This document shows positions 16,519-25,198 of a DNA stretch of 64,000 nt, piece by piece; the first letter of the stretch is position 1; every line of letters begins with the position of its first letter. The notes under the pieces were generated by a model that was not told the DNA's origin, searched no databases, and worked only from the letters and a program-made list of their open reading frames with translations. The stretch is from the NCBI GenBank assembly GCA_040219735.1, contig JAVJRX010000100.1. One strand, written 5' to 3'. Position numbers and translations under genes: made by a program. Origin of the DNA: Coleofasciculus sp040219735 (lineage in GTDB: Bacteria; Cyanobacteriota; Cyanobacteriia; Cyanobacteriales; Coleofasciculaceae).

Positions 16519-17454
16519 TCATGCTTCACCAGATGGAATCACCCCTTGATCAAAGATTTGACCCTTTGTATCAATACCACGAACTAGGATGCGATCGCGA
16601 TACACCTCGTAAGCGGCAAAACTTAGCTTTGAGGCGGAATGGGCAGTCCATGGCGAACGCCCGACAGCACGAACTCCAGCACCAGCACCACAAGTTAAAT
16701 AGGTTGTCCCATTAATCGGAAAAGTACGCTCGTAGTTGTGGTCATGACCATTAATATAGAGTTGCACGCCGTATTTTTGAAACAGGGGAGTCAGGGTTTC
16801 AATAAACCTTTGATTCAATCCGTAGTGACCCGATGAATAAATTTGATTATGTCCAAAGACAATCTTCCAGGGTGCATCGCTGCGGCGGAGTTCCTGTTCT
16901 AACCACGGTAACTGACGCTGCCAATCCGCATTAGCGTTTGTATCCATCGCCCAAAATTGGACTGATCCCCGCCGAAAGGTATAGTATCGTCCCTGCATGT
17001 TGAAACCTGGATACCGGACTTGGGGATCACCATTGGCGGTGCGGATGTCATGGTTTCCCAGACAAGCGTGAAATTTCACTCCATTTTCCAGTAAGGCTTG
17101 ATAGGGTTTTTCAAAGACTGCCTCTATCTTTTCAATCTCGCCATTGTTATAAATATTGTCACCCGCCAGAATCACTAACTGGTATGGATTCTGTTGATAA
17201 TAAGCAGTCATTGCCTCTGCCACAGCATATTGTCCGGCTGCACCTGTACCTGTATCAGCAACGGAAACAAAGCTTAGCAGAGGTGGATCTGGGAATTGGT
17301 TTTGGGTGTCCGTTGAGGGTGTTGACTCAGGAGTCTGGGAATGGGGATCACTCGTCTGAGTCGTTTTACGGGCGTTGAGGTTACTACCAACGGCAATAAC
17401 ACCTAAACAACTGATACCACTCAAAATCAGAAATTGACGGCGTTTGAGGCTCAT
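16519..17454 (-). CDS. Secreted calcineurin-type metallophosphoesterase (purple acid phosphatase-like)
   Basis: 311 residues. The N-terminus SLKRRQFLILSGISCLGVIAVG is a Tat-like signal. After a Ser/Thr/Pro-rich linker the phosphoesterase motifs appear in order: SVADTGTG, VILAGDNIYNNG, HACLGNHDIR, IVFGHNQIYSSGHYG and LYINGHDHNYER, giving the dimetal site ligands. GRYYTFRRGSVQFWAMDTN is typical of bacterial tartrate-resistant acid phosphatase-like enzymes. It probably releases phosphate from organic esters in the periplasm or outside the cell, with the small secreted protein downstream as a possible companion. Confidence 0.88.
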   Translation of the reverse strand: MSLKRRQFLILSGISCLGVIAVGSNLNARKTTQTSDPHSQTPESTPSTDTQNQFPDPPLLSFVSVADTGTGAAGQYAVAEAMTAYYQQNPYQLVILAGDNIYNNGEIEKIEAVFEKPYQALLENGVKFHACLGNHDIRTANGDPQVRYPGFNMQGRYYTFRRGSVQFWAMDTNANADWQRQLPWLEQELRRSDAPWKIVFGHNQIYSSGHYGLNQRFIETLTPLFQKYGVQLYINGHDHNYERTFPINGTTYLTCGAGAGVRAVGRSPWTAHSASKLSFAAYEVYRDRILVRGIDTKGQIFDQGVIPSGEA

Positions 17455-17587
17455 AGATCTAGAGCAGTCATGCAGACTGAAGACAAGACGGGCAAAAATG
17501 CTAAATTTGTGCTGTAGGAACAGCGTTCTGTAAGAAGAATCTAGCGCATTTTATGGCAATTGGCGTTGCTGGGGAGGGAGATTTAAG

Positions 17588-18253
17588 ATGTCAAAGGAGC
17601 AGCATAAGCCTCAGACGTCCGTAGAGGCAGATGAATCCACTCAAGAAACTAATACGGCTGAACCCACTCGCCCGTCTAAAATAGTGGATTGGCTCTATCC
17701 CAGCTTTGAAACCGTTGAGAATATCTGGGATAGCATTTTGGCAAAAATTCGCTCTGTACTGCCACAGGCGTGGAATCAAAAGCTATCGGATTGGGGATTG
17801 ACGGGCGCGATCGCGGCTTTTATTGTTGTCATACTGGTAACGACAGTCGCCCTAACCCTAGAGACACCGACACAGTTAGCCAAAGAAGTAAAACCAGAAC
17901 CCATCTCTACACCTCCAGAATTAGCCGTACCTGAACTTGCACAAACTCCGGCACTTACCCCAGAACAACGCCTGATTACAGCGATTCAAAATCAAGTGGC
18001 TGAAATTACGGATCACTATGCTAATGGACTAATTAAATCCATTCAAGCCAACTTTCCGGGTAGTCGTCTGATTGTAACCGTCAGTGACGGCTGGTATGAA
18101 TTGGAGACACAGGAGCAAGATCAGCTAGCTAGTGAAATTTGGCGTCGCTCGAAAGAATTGGAGTTGAGCAAACTGGAAATCACTAATTCCGATGGAACTC
18201 TATTGGCGCGGAGTCCAGTAGTCGGTTCTGGGATAGTAATTTTACAGCCTTAG
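17588..18253 (+). CDS. Cyanobacterial membrane-anchored protein of unknown function
   Basis: 221 residues. The first 70 are hydrophilic and cytoplasmic, with a KIVDWLYPSFETVENIWDSI amphipathic stretch. One transmembrane helix (about 73-93, GAIAAFIVVILVTTVALTL) is followed by a Pro/Glu linker and a folded domain of about 85 residues starting LTPEQRLITAIQNQVAEIT and containing LIVTVSDGWYELETQEQDQLA. I do not recognise a named domain. It is divergent from the phosphoesterase gene with a 133-base shared upstream region. The composition and start (gggagggag upstream of the ATG) support a real gene. Confidence 0.75.
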   Translation: MSKEQHKPQTSVEADESTQETNTAEPTRPSKIVDWLYPSFETVENIWDSILAKIRSVLPQAWNQKLSDWGLTGAIAAFIVVILVTTVALTLETPTQLAKEVKPEPISTPPELAVPELAQTPALTPEQRLITAIQNQVAEITDHYANGLIKSIQANFPGSRLIVTVSDGWYELETQEQDQLASEIWRRSKELELSKLEITNSDGTLLARSPVVGSGIVILQP

Positions 18254-18308
18254 ACATTCGCCCCCTATTCAATACTCCACCAGAGAGAAAAGCCAGGGAA
18301 GCCCGTTT

Positions 18309-18372
18309 GTAGGGGCGGGTTTTACAGATAACATTTTGCCACAAACCCATAACTTAATTAAACCCGCCCTTC
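18309..18372. repeat. Palindromic element copy 4 (intergenic)
   Basis: Left arm tgtaggggcgggttt at 18309-18323 and right arm aaacccgccct near 18360-18370. It is an intergenic copy of the element also found inside three coding regions. Confidence 0.85.
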
Positions 18373-18431
18373 TAGGGAAGCAATAGGTAGGTACTTATAT
18401 CTTTAGGACTTACTCAGCCAATCTACCTAGA

Positions 18432-18459
18432 GTAGGAGCAATTCATGAATTGCTCCTAC
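18432..18459. repeat. Perfect 28-bp palindrome
   Basis: The 14-base arm gtaggagcaattca is followed at once by its exact reverse complement, with no spacer. It sits between convergent genes and could terminate both or be a dispersed repeat. Confidence 0.85.
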
Positions 18460-18509
18460 ATGTAGTGGCTATGCCAATCAAATACTACATCTGGAACATC
18501 AAAAGCTGA

Positions 18510-18818
18510 TCAGCGCATGGCTTTCTCAAGCTGGTTGGCAATATTGAATTGAGCCAGACTGGGGGATTCAATCTCAGTTCTGGCTAGTTGTTCTAACTCA
18601 ATCGCTAGCGATCGCAGGTAGTCTGCTCGTTGGCGCATTCGGGTACTGATTCCCTCTGCACCAGTGGCAAGGCACTCTGGGCAAACATCACTAACATATT
18701 CGCCAGATTCCCGATACGCTCTTGCCACCACCTCTAACGGGAAAAAAATGTTACCGCACAAGTTGCAACGGCATTTTTCCTCGAAGTCATTACTCTCAAC
18801 TTTAATTTGAATGGGCAT
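18510..18818 (-). CDS. Small zinc-ribbon-like protein
   Basis: 102 residues. Two cysteine pairs, CRCNLCGNIF near residues 17-22 and VCPECL near 45-50, would form one zinc ribbon. The C-terminal half is helical (STRMRQRADYLRSLAIELEQLARTEIESP). No enzyme motif is visible; a regulatory or adaptor role is plausible but not shown. Coding appearance is good and the start follows ggagaacagcttcc on the minus strand. Confidence 0.65.
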   Translation of the reverse strand: MPIQIKVESNDFEEKCRCNLCGNIFFPLEVVARAYRESGEYVSDVCPECLATGAEGISTRMRQRADYLRSLAIELEQLARTEIESPSLAQFNIANQLEKAMR

Positions 18819-19220
18819 GGAAGCTGTTCTCCAATATATATATGCAATTGTGGGATAGCTGGAATCCTATCTGGACTTGGCTAAAATGGACAGTTTATTT
18901 AATTATTTATTTTATTTTAACAATAAATGTAGTTAATTGTACAGATTATTCCTAATGAAAGAGAGAGGTTTTTTTGTTAGCTTTCCCTGACAATGATCCC
19001 GCCTATTTCACACCCAAGGGCTATCATAAAAAAATACTCAGAGTTAAGACCCTGAGTATAAATTGCCAAACAATTTAGTCAACGACGACAAATGAGCGAT
19101 GACTCTATTGAGGCTTCGCTCGAACCGGAATTGGAGGAATTACAACACGTTTATGTTCCTTCGATTCTCAGCCGATGAACTCTTTGAGAGGTTATTTGAT
19201 CAAAATGGTGAAGTTTTGCC
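18819..19220. other. Intergenic AT-rich region
   Basis: About 400 bases upstream of the zinc-ribbon gene and downstream of gap2. It holds a hairpin with arms atactcag (19034-19041) and ctgagtat (19052-19059) and a homopolymeric T stretch near 18970. No gene is seen. Confidence 0.5.
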
Positions 19221-20237
19221 TTAACCTTCCCACTTAGCTGCCATATGTTCAGCCAAATCGACAACCCGCTGAGAATAACCCCACTCATTGTCATACCAGG
19301 CAATGACTTTAACCATATCGCCACCCATAACCATAGTCAGACTTGCATCGACAATGGATGAAGCATCATGTCCCTTGTAGTCTGAGGACACCAACGGCAA
19401 GTCGCTGTATTCCAAAATGCCCTTAAGCGAGTTTTCTGACTCTTCTTTGAATACTTTGTTCAACTGCTCAGCAATGGTGCTTTTCTCAACTTGAGCCACC
19501 AAATCCACAACCGATACATTCGGGGTAGGTACGCGCATCGCGATCCCATTCAATTTCCCCTGCATATCTGGAATAACTAAAGCCACAGCTTTAGCGGCTC
19601 CCGTCGAGGTGGGCACGATATTGATCGCAGCGGCTCTTGCCCGACGCACATCACGGTGGCTGGCGTCCAGAATCCGCTGATCACCTGTGTAACTGTGGGT
19701 CGTAGTCATGGTTCCTTTAATGATGCCAAAGTGTTCATGTATTACTTTGACCACAGGAGCCAGACAGTTTGTTGTACAACTGGCATTGCTAACAATGTCA
19801 TGCTTGCTGTGTTCGTAGTCGTGATGATTGACCCCAACGACGAACGTGCCGATGTCACCGCCTTTCCCTGGAGCCGTAATCAGCACCTTCTTGGCGCCAG
19901 CGGCTATATGCTTAGATGCACCATCACTGGTGACAAACACCCCGGTGGATTCGATGATTAGGTCAATACCCCAATCACCCCAAGGCAAGTTCAGGGGGTT
20001 GCGATCCGATACGCACTTAATGGTTTTGCCGTTGATGATGAGGGAGTTTTCATCATAGCCGATGTCGGCTTTGAGCGTCCCTAGCATGGAGTCGTATTTG
20101 AGCAAATGTGCATTTGTCTTGGGATCAGATGTGTCATTGATGCCCACTAAATCCAACTGACTATTTTCTCTAGTCAGTAAACATCTGGCGAAATTACGTC
20201 CGATGCGTCCGAACCCGTTGATCGCTACTCTAATCAC
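19221..20237 (-). CDS. gap2: Glyceraldehyde-3-phosphate dehydrogenase, Gap2 (NAD(P)-dependent, Calvin cycle type)
   Basis: 338 residues from a GTG start at 20237, preceded by a GAGGG ribosome site, giving IRVAINGFGRIGRNFARC. An upstream ATG would add over 100 residues of repeat-encoded sequence and is not credible. The catalytic cysteine is in SNASCTTNCLAPVVK, the substrate site in THSYTGDQRILDASHRDVRRARAAA, and the C-terminus is WYDNEWGYSQRVVDLAEHMA. The close resemblance to cyanobacterial Gap2, including KCVSDRNPLNLPWGDW, points to the bispecific enzyme that reduces 1,3-bisphosphoglycerate in carbon fixation and also runs gluconeogenesis. Confidence 0.95.
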   Translation of the reverse strand: MIRVAINGFGRIGRNFARCLLTRENSQLDLVGINDTSDPKTNAHLLKYDSMLGTLKADIGYDENSLIINGKTIKCVSDRNPLNLPWGDWGIDLIIESTGVFVTSDGASKHIAAGAKKVLITAPGKGGDIGTFVVGVNHHDYEHSKHDIVSNASCTTNCLAPVVKVIHEHFGIIKGTMTTTHSYTGDQRILDASHRDVRRARAAAINIVPTSTGAAKAVALVIPDMQGKLNGIAMRVPTPNVSVVDLVAQVEKSTIAEQLNKVFKEESENSLKGILEYSDLPLVSSDYKGHDASSIVDASLTMVMGGDMVKVIAWYDNEWGYSQRVVDLAEHMAAKWEG

Positions 20238-20416
20238 TGCGTCTTGCCCTCTGTATTCAAGCTCAGTAAATATACTTTTTATGAACCCAATCATATCGCA
20301 AAGCCGGACAAATTCTAAATGCCAATTGCGCCAAGGATCGGGAAACGGGGGACATATAGGTAGCTCTAAGTCTTTCCCCCTAAGGGTTTGGGTCAATTTG
20401 AGTCGAGAGTAAGGGG

Positions 20417-20486
20417 TGTCAGATGTCGGATGTCGGGTGTTGGGTGTTGGGTGTCGGGTGTCGGGTGTTGGGTGTTGGGTGTCGGG
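20417..20486. repeat. Ten heptamer tandem repeats upstream of gap2
   Basis: Ten 7-bp units, mainly tgtcggg and tgttggg with tgtcaga and tgtcgga at the left end. They resemble the short tandemly repeated sequences (STRR) of filamentous cyanobacteria and lie about 180 bases upstream of the gap2 start. Confidence 0.9.
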
Positions 20487-20770
20487 TAGCTCCAAGAACC
20501 GGAGTTCTATATTCTGCTTAATTTTCCGGAAACCCCAGAATGACGGCTGTTTATTATAAAAAACCGTCTGGAGATAGAAAAACCGACTACAGTACAAACA
20601 CGGTGGTCAACTCCACCGGAGCAATAACACAATTGATAGCTAGGTGTGTCTGTGGCAAAAAAAATCTGATAAATCCACCCTTTGCTATATCTTGAAAAAT
20701 CAATTCTTGATATGATAGCGCGTGTTATTGGCACAGTAGGCTTGTGTGGTGTGGTGTGTAAGGAGTTAAG

Positions 20771-22312
20771 ATGCCTAATACTGTTGATCTTAGTGGCAAA
20801 CCATTCCATTTCATCGGAATTGGTGGAATTGGGATGTCAGCGCTGGCTTACGTTCTAGCCAAACGCAACCTTCCTGTATCTGGGTCTGACATTCGTTCGA
20901 CGCATATTACTCAGCGGTTGCAATCCGTCGGCGCTCATCTGTTTAGAGACCAGAAGGCAACCAACTTGGAATTTTTTAGAGAAACGAATGTCCCAACTGA
21001 TCAGGGCGTATCAGCAACGGCTATTGAACCAGAACCCACTCGAAAAACAGTTGCTGTCCCCTCGAAAGTTAGCAAATCTGTTAGGGATGACCATCTTGCC
21101 TCCTGCTTACCCCAAGTAATATGTTCGAGTGCGATTAATTCGATCAATTCCGAGTACCAAGCGGCTGTAGAAGGCGGCTACCCGATTTTTCATCGAGCAG
21201 ACTTACTAGCCGCGTTGATTCAAGATTACCGAAGTATTGCGGTGGCTGGAACTCACGGCAAAACCACAACCAGCAGTTTAATGGGATACTTGCTGCTGAA
21301 AACGGGTCTTGATCCAACTATCGTGGTTGGCGGAGAAGTGGATGCTTGGCAAGGGAATGCGCGTCTGGGTCAAAGTCCCTTTCTGGTTGCTGAAGCGGAC
21401 GAATCGGATGGATCTTTAGCCAAGCTGGCTCCGGAAATTGGCGTGATTACCAATATTGAACTGGATCACCCCGACCATTACCAGAATCTAGACCAGGTCA
21501 TCGAAACCTTTAAGATTTTTGCCGATCGCTGTCAAACTGTAGTGGGCTGTATTGATTGCCCGACCTTGCGATCGCATTTCACCCCGACAATCAGCTACAG
21601 CCTACAACGAACAGCCGGAGCTGACTACAGTGTGGATCAGATCGTTTATCAGGCACCATCCATCACGGCGCGGATTTGGGAAGGGGATCAGGTGTTGGGT
21701 ACACTGCAACTCAATCTGTTAGGTCAACACAATCTCAGCAACGCCTTAGCTGTGGTCGCCGTGGGGCGATACCTGGGATTAGAGTTTGACGCCATAGCCT
21801 CCGCCCTAGCTACCTTTGAAGGTGCCAAACGCCGCTTTGAGGTTCGGGGTCAGTGTAAGGGAATTACGTTTGTCGATGACTACGCTCACCATCCCAGTGA
21901 GATCCAGGCAACCTTAGCGGCAGCTCGCTTACAGGTTGAATTATCACGCCGTATTGTTGCCATTTTTCAGCCCCATCGCTATAGTCGCACCTTGACATTT
22001 TTGTCAAACTTTGCTAAATCATTTGGCGATGCTGATCTCGTCGTTGTCACAGACATTTACAGCGCAGGGGAACCCAGTGTCGGACAAATTACAGGTGAGC
22101 AAGTGCGATCCGCGATCGCGGATCACCATGAGCGGGTGTATTACCAACCAACATTAGATGAAGTCTCCCAACTACTCGCCCAAATCCTGCAACCCGGAGA
22201 CCTTGCCATCTTTCTCGGTGCGGGAAATTTGAATCAGATTATTCCCCAGGTTATAGAGTCCTACCAGACGGCTACACCTGACCATTCGACTCAATTGAGT
22301 CAAACCGTCTAA
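20771..22312 (+). CDS. murC: UDP-N-acetylmuramate--L-alanine ligase
   Basis: 513 residues, starting 4 bases after a ggagt ribosome site. The N-terminal Rossmann domain reads FHFIGIGGIGMSALAYVLAKR, the ATP loop is VAGTHGKTTTSSL, and the Mur ligase central domain has EADESDGSLAKLAPEIGVITNIELDHPDHY and the C-terminal FVDDYAHHPSEIQATL. It adds L-alanine to UDP-MurNAc, the first step of building the peptidoglycan stem peptide in the cytoplasm. A 50-residue hydrophilic insert (about residues 60-110, rich in Thr, Glu and Val) is longer than in E. coli MurC. It is followed by murB, a common cyanobacterial order. Confidence 0.95.
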   Translation: MPNTVDLSGKPFHFIGIGGIGMSALAYVLAKRNLPVSGSDIRSTHITQRLQSVGAHLFRDQKATNLEFFRETNVPTDQGVSATAIEPEPTRKTVAVPSKVSKSVRDDHLASCLPQVICSSAINSINSEYQAAVEGGYPIFHRADLLAALIQDYRSIAVAGTHGKTTTSSLMGYLLLKTGLDPTIVVGGEVDAWQGNARLGQSPFLVAEADESDGSLAKLAPEIGVITNIELDHPDHYQNLDQVIETFKIFADRCQTVVGCIDCPTLRSHFTPTISYSLQRTAGADYSVDQIVYQAPSITARIWEGDQVLGTLQLNLLGQHNLSNALAVVAVGRYLGLEFDAIASALATFEGAKRRFEVRGQCKGITFVDDYAHHPSEIQATLAAARLQVELSRRIVAIFQPHRYSRTLTFLSNFAKSFGDADLVVVTDIYSAGEPSVGQITGEQVRSAIADHHERVYYQPTLDEVSQLLAQILQPGDLAIFLGAGNLNQIIPQVIESYQTATPDHSTQLSQTV

Positions 22313-22400
22313 GATTGGGCTCACTCGGAGCCGCACCTGCTTCGGTGTGTCCACTGCCACTGCCTAAACTCCATCGGCATTCTTTTGACCTGTATTGAAT

Positions 22401-23375
22401 ATGACCTTGTCATCCTATTCTCCCCGCGTTGCTAACGCGCCACTATGTCAGGACGATCCTGACAAGCCTAAGCTTTATTTACCTGGCACCGACTGCCTTG
22501 TCCGTTCTCAGGTTCCCTTAGCCCGTCTGACGTCCTTTCGTGTGGGGGGTCCAGCCGAGTGGTACGTGGCGCCCCGACGGGTAGACGATCTGTTCGCCAG
22601 CTTTGAGTGGGCAGAGTCTCAAGGACTACCCCTAACCTTATTAGGGGCAGGTTCTAATCTACTCGTCAGTGATTGTGGTTTGTCTGGCTTAGTCGTCTGT
22701 ACTCGTCATCTTCGCTTTACCCACTTTGACCCCAATACAGGTAGAGTGACAGCCGAAGCGGGAGAGCCAATCGCCCGTTTGGCATGGCAGGCGGCTAATC
22801 GCGGTTGGCAAGGGTTGGAATGGGCGGTAGGAATTCCGGGAACTGTGGGGGGGGCAGTGGTAATGAATGCTGGTGCCCATCAAACTTGTGCGGCGGATCT
22901 GCTGGTGAGTGTGGAAACCGTTTCACCCACTGGAATCGTGGAGCGGCTCACACCTCAAGAGTTGGGCTTTCGCTATCGCACCTCTATCCTACAAGGGGGC
23001 AATCGCTTTGTGACTCAGGCAACGTTTCAGTTACAACCGGGCGCTGATCCTAAACAAGTCCGAGCCACAACGACTCACCATTTAAAGCAACGGCGCGATG
23101 CTCAACCCTATCACTTACCCAGTTGTGGCAGTGTCTTCCGCAATCCCGAACCCCACGCCGCTGGTTGGCTGATCGAACAATTGGGTTTGAAAGGCTATCA
23201 AATTGGCGGCGCTCAAGTGGCTGAACGCCATGCTAACTTTATCTTGAACTGTGGCGGCGCCAAAGCCAGCGATATCTTCCAACTGATTCGTTATGTGCAG
23301 CACCAAGTCGAGCAGCATTGGTCGCTCTCCTTAGAGCCAGAAGTGAAAATCTTAGGACGGTTTCAGCCTGTCTAA
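22401..23375 (+). CDS. murB: UDP-N-acetylenolpyruvoylglucosamine reductase
   Basis: About 324 residues. FAD-binding motifs LTSFRVGGPAEWYV and LTLLGAGSNLLVSDCGLSGLVV, the central EWAVGIPGTVGGAVVMNAGAHQT, the catalytic serine region LPSCGSVFRNP and a final glutamate in SLEPEVKILGRF identify a type I MurB. It reduces the enolpyruvyl group to form UDP-MurNAc, the substrate of the preceding MurC. The ATG at 22401 was preferred to the TTG two codons upstream. Confidence 0.95.
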   Translation: MTLSSYSPRVANAPLCQDDPDKPKLYLPGTDCLVRSQVPLARLTSFRVGGPAEWYVAPRRVDDLFASFEWAESQGLPLTLLGAGSNLLVSDCGLSGLVVCTRHLRFTHFDPNTGRVTAEAGEPIARLAWQAANRGWQGLEWAVGIPGTVGGAVVMNAGAHQTCAADLLVSVETVSPTGIVERLTPQELGFRYRTSILQGGNRFVTQATFQLQPGADPKQVRATTTHHLKQRRDAQPYHLPSCGSVFRNPEPHAAGWLIEQLGLKGYQIGGAQVAERHANFILNCGGAKASDIFQLIRYVQHQVEQHWSLSLEPEVKILGRFQPV

Positions 23376-23458
23376 GGATGTCGCATTGACCGTCTCGGTA
23401 CTAAGATTAAGACTTAGCAACGATAAACCCGTCCAACTTGAGAGATACTCAATCAGTT

Positions 23459-23803
23459 ATGACCAAAGGACAAGGATTCGGCTTCGGTTTAGGCAAGATG
23501 AAGGAACTTGCCGAAGCATTCAAAAAAGCCCAAGAGGTACAACAAGGAGCCAAACAGCTTCAAGAAGAATTGGAGCAAATGGAAATTGAAGGCTCCTCTA
23601 GCGATGGTATGGTTAAGGTGTTTATGAGTGGGAATCAGGAACCCCTGCGAGTCGAAATTGCTCCAGACGCGATCGCAAAAGGAGCCGAAGCCCTCTCAGA
23701 AACGGTTACAGCCGCCATGAAAGATGCCTATGATAAATCAACCACTACGATGAGGGAACGTATGGAAGAACTTACCAGTGGGCTAAATCTGCCGGGAATG
23801 TAA
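23459..23803 (+). CDS. YbaB/EbfC family nucleoid-associated protein
   Basis: About 114 residues. After a Gly/Phe-rich start (TKGQGFGFGLGKMKELAEAFKKAQEVQQ) comes a long helix, then the beta strands GMVKVFMSGNQEPLRVEIAPDAI and a C-terminal helix with a Met/Arg-rich end, SGLNLPGM. YbaB/EbfC proteins form tweezer-shaped dimers that bind DNA. It lies 83 bases after murB on the same strand. The ATG at 23459 removes a short TTG-initiated leader. Its 3' end borders the presumed left end of the IsrB element. Confidence 0.9.
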   Translation: MTKGQGFGFGLGKMKELAEAFKKAQEVQQGAKQLQEELEQMEIEGSSSDGMVKVFMSGNQEPLRVEIAPDAIAKGAEALSETVTAAMKDAYDKSTTTMRERMEELTSGLNLPGM

Positions 23804-24048
23804 CCTCACCTGTAGAACTGGGATTCAACAACCCTAATCTAGCTATCGCTTGAGATTAGGGATTGCCAGAGACAGGACTGGCAACGCAAGAGTTGAATAG
23901 ACCATTGAGCCGCCAATTGGCATGTACTACCAGATACTTCCCCAGTCTGGGCTATCTACAAACCTACTTGTTATAGGTGCTTGCAGAAAGGACATCTTAT
24001 TGGCGGTGGTCGAGGGGACAGACAACTTTACACGAAAGGCTTATACCC
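23804..24048 (+). ncRNA. Putative omega-RNA of the IsrB element
   Basis: The 245 bases ahead of isrB can fold extensively. A 7-bp stem ATTCAAC (23823-23829) with GTTGAAT (23892-23898) encloses two perfect hairpins: ccctaatct/agattaggg (23832-23861) and ttgccag/ctggcaa (23863-23884). Downstream, ccgccaat (23910-23917) pairs with attggcgg (23999-24006) around smaller hairpins including acctac..tataggt. In IscB/IsrB systems the guide RNA lies just upstream of the protein gene and its guide comes from DNA flanking the element's left end. By that rule the guide would be drawn from about 23800-23820, next to the ybaB stop. The stems are seen; the RNA's identity is inferred. Confidence 0.6.
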
Positions 24049-25158
24049 ATGATTCGTGTTCCAGTTTTATCACCGAAAGGTAAACCACTAATGCCAGCTA
24101 AAGCTAGCCGTGTTCGGCGGTGGCTAAAAGTTGGTAAAGCTAAAGTCGTACATAACGACTTAGGCATATTCCAAGTCCAATTAGTTGACCCGCCATCGGG
24201 GGAGCAAACCCAAAAGATTGTGACTGGAATTGATCCAGGAAAGCTGTTCACCGGCGTTGCCGTTCAATCAGCCAAGGGGACCCTGTTCTTAGCTCACCTT
24301 AACTTGCCCTTTAAAAACGTAATCAAACGCATGACCCAACGGGCAATGATGCGGCGCGGTAGACGGGGGCGACGGATTAACCGGAAGTTACCCTTTGATC
24401 AACGCAGTCACCGCCAACACCGATTTAATAACCGCAAGGGTCACAAGATACCCCCTAGCATCCAAGCTAATAAACAGTTAGCGCTTAGGGTGACTCAAGA
24501 GCTATCGCGAGTCTACCCGTTCCAGGACGTTGTAGTTGAGACTCTCAAAGCTAAGGGTGGCAAAGGTTTCAGTCCGGTGATGGTTGGTCAATGCTGGCAA
24601 CTAGAGCAGCTAAAGCAGCAAGGGTACACTGTCCACACTCAAGAAGGTTGGCAAACATCCAACCTCAGAAAATACCTCGGTTTACCCAAGTCCAAGAACA
24701 AGGCACAAGAGTCACCCACCGCCCATGCTGTTGATGGTATTTGTTTGGCTACTTCCCGGTTTATGCGGTATCGCCAGATTCAAGGTAGAAGCGGTGCATG
24801 GTTAGGATCTATTAAGGTGACGCCGTGCCAGTTTGCGGTAATCAGCCGCCCCCCAATTTGTCGGCGTCAACTACACCTGATGATCCCTGCTAAGGGAGGG
24901 AAACGGCGCGGCTATGGCGGCACGGTTACTCGCCACAGTGGGTTAAGGAAGGGCGATTATGTCAAAGCGGTTAAAGCAGGTATCACTTATTACGGCTACG
25001 TTTCTGGTGACACCAAGACCCAAGTCTCAATTAGTAACGCTAACTGGAAACGATTAGGGCAGTTCACCGCTAAAAAAGTCCAACTGTTGCAGCGAAATAC
25101 CGGACTGGTGTCAACAGTTGGATTGTCAAACCTAACCGCATTGAGCGGCGCGGTTTGA
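24049..25158 (+). CDS. isrB: IsrB-type RNA-guided RuvC nickase of an IS200/IS605-group element
   Basis: 369 residues from the ATG at 24049. It starts with a PLMP domain (VLSPKGKPLMPAKASRVRRWLKVGKA), then RuvC-I IDPGKLFTG (Asp62), an arginine-rich bridge helix (RRGRRGRRINRK, 102-113), RuvC-II VVVETLKA (Glu164), and RuvC-III SPTAHAVDGICLA (His226, Asp229). No HNH domain is inserted between RuvC-II and RuvC-III, which separates IsrB from IscB. A 130-residue C-terminal domain follows, as in known IsrB, where it binds the RNA and the target-adjacent motif. All catalytic acids are intact. General annotation pipelines call this an RRXRR-domain protein. No TnpA transposase is adjacent, so mobility would need help in trans. 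Confidence 0.88.
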   Translation: MIRVPVLSPKGKPLMPAKASRVRRWLKVGKAKVVHNDLGIFQVQLVDPPSGEQTQKIVTGIDPGKLFTGVAVQSAKGTLFLAHLNLPFKNVIKRMTQRAMMRRGRRGRRINRKLPFDQRSHRQHRFNNRKGHKIPPSIQANKQLALRVTQELSRVYPFQDVVVETLKAKGGKGFSPVMVGQCWQLEQLKQQGYTVHTQEGWQTSNLRKYLGLPKSKNKAQESPTAHAVDGICLATSRFMRYRQIQGRSGAWLGSIKVTPCQFAVISRPPICRRQLHLMIPAKGGKRRGYGGTVTRHSGLRKGDYVKAVKAGITYYGYVSGDTKTQVSISNANWKRLGQFTAKKVQLLQRNTGLVSTVGLSNLTALSGAV

Positions 25159-25169
25159 CCTCTATCCCT

Positions 25170-25196
25170 CTCCATCCTGCTTCGCTGAGGATGGAG
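25170..25196. mobile_element. Hairpin at the likely right end of the IsrB element
   Basis: Arms ctccatcc (25170-25177) and ggatggag (25189-25196) with an 11-base loop, 12 bases after the isrB stop. IS200/IS605-group elements end in subterminal hairpins. The stop codon of the convergent CHAT gene lies 3 bases beyond. Confidence 0.6.
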
Positions 25197-25198
25197 TC

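Noticed and set aside
20238..20597. N-terminal extension of gap2 from an upstream ATG
   Set aside because: It would translate the heptamer array and add 120 residues foreign to the family; the GTG with a GAGGG site gives the standard length.
20507..20809. Minus-strand frame of 100 residues overlapping the murC start
   Set aside because: It opposes a certain gene and the gap2 upstream repeats; no recognisable features.
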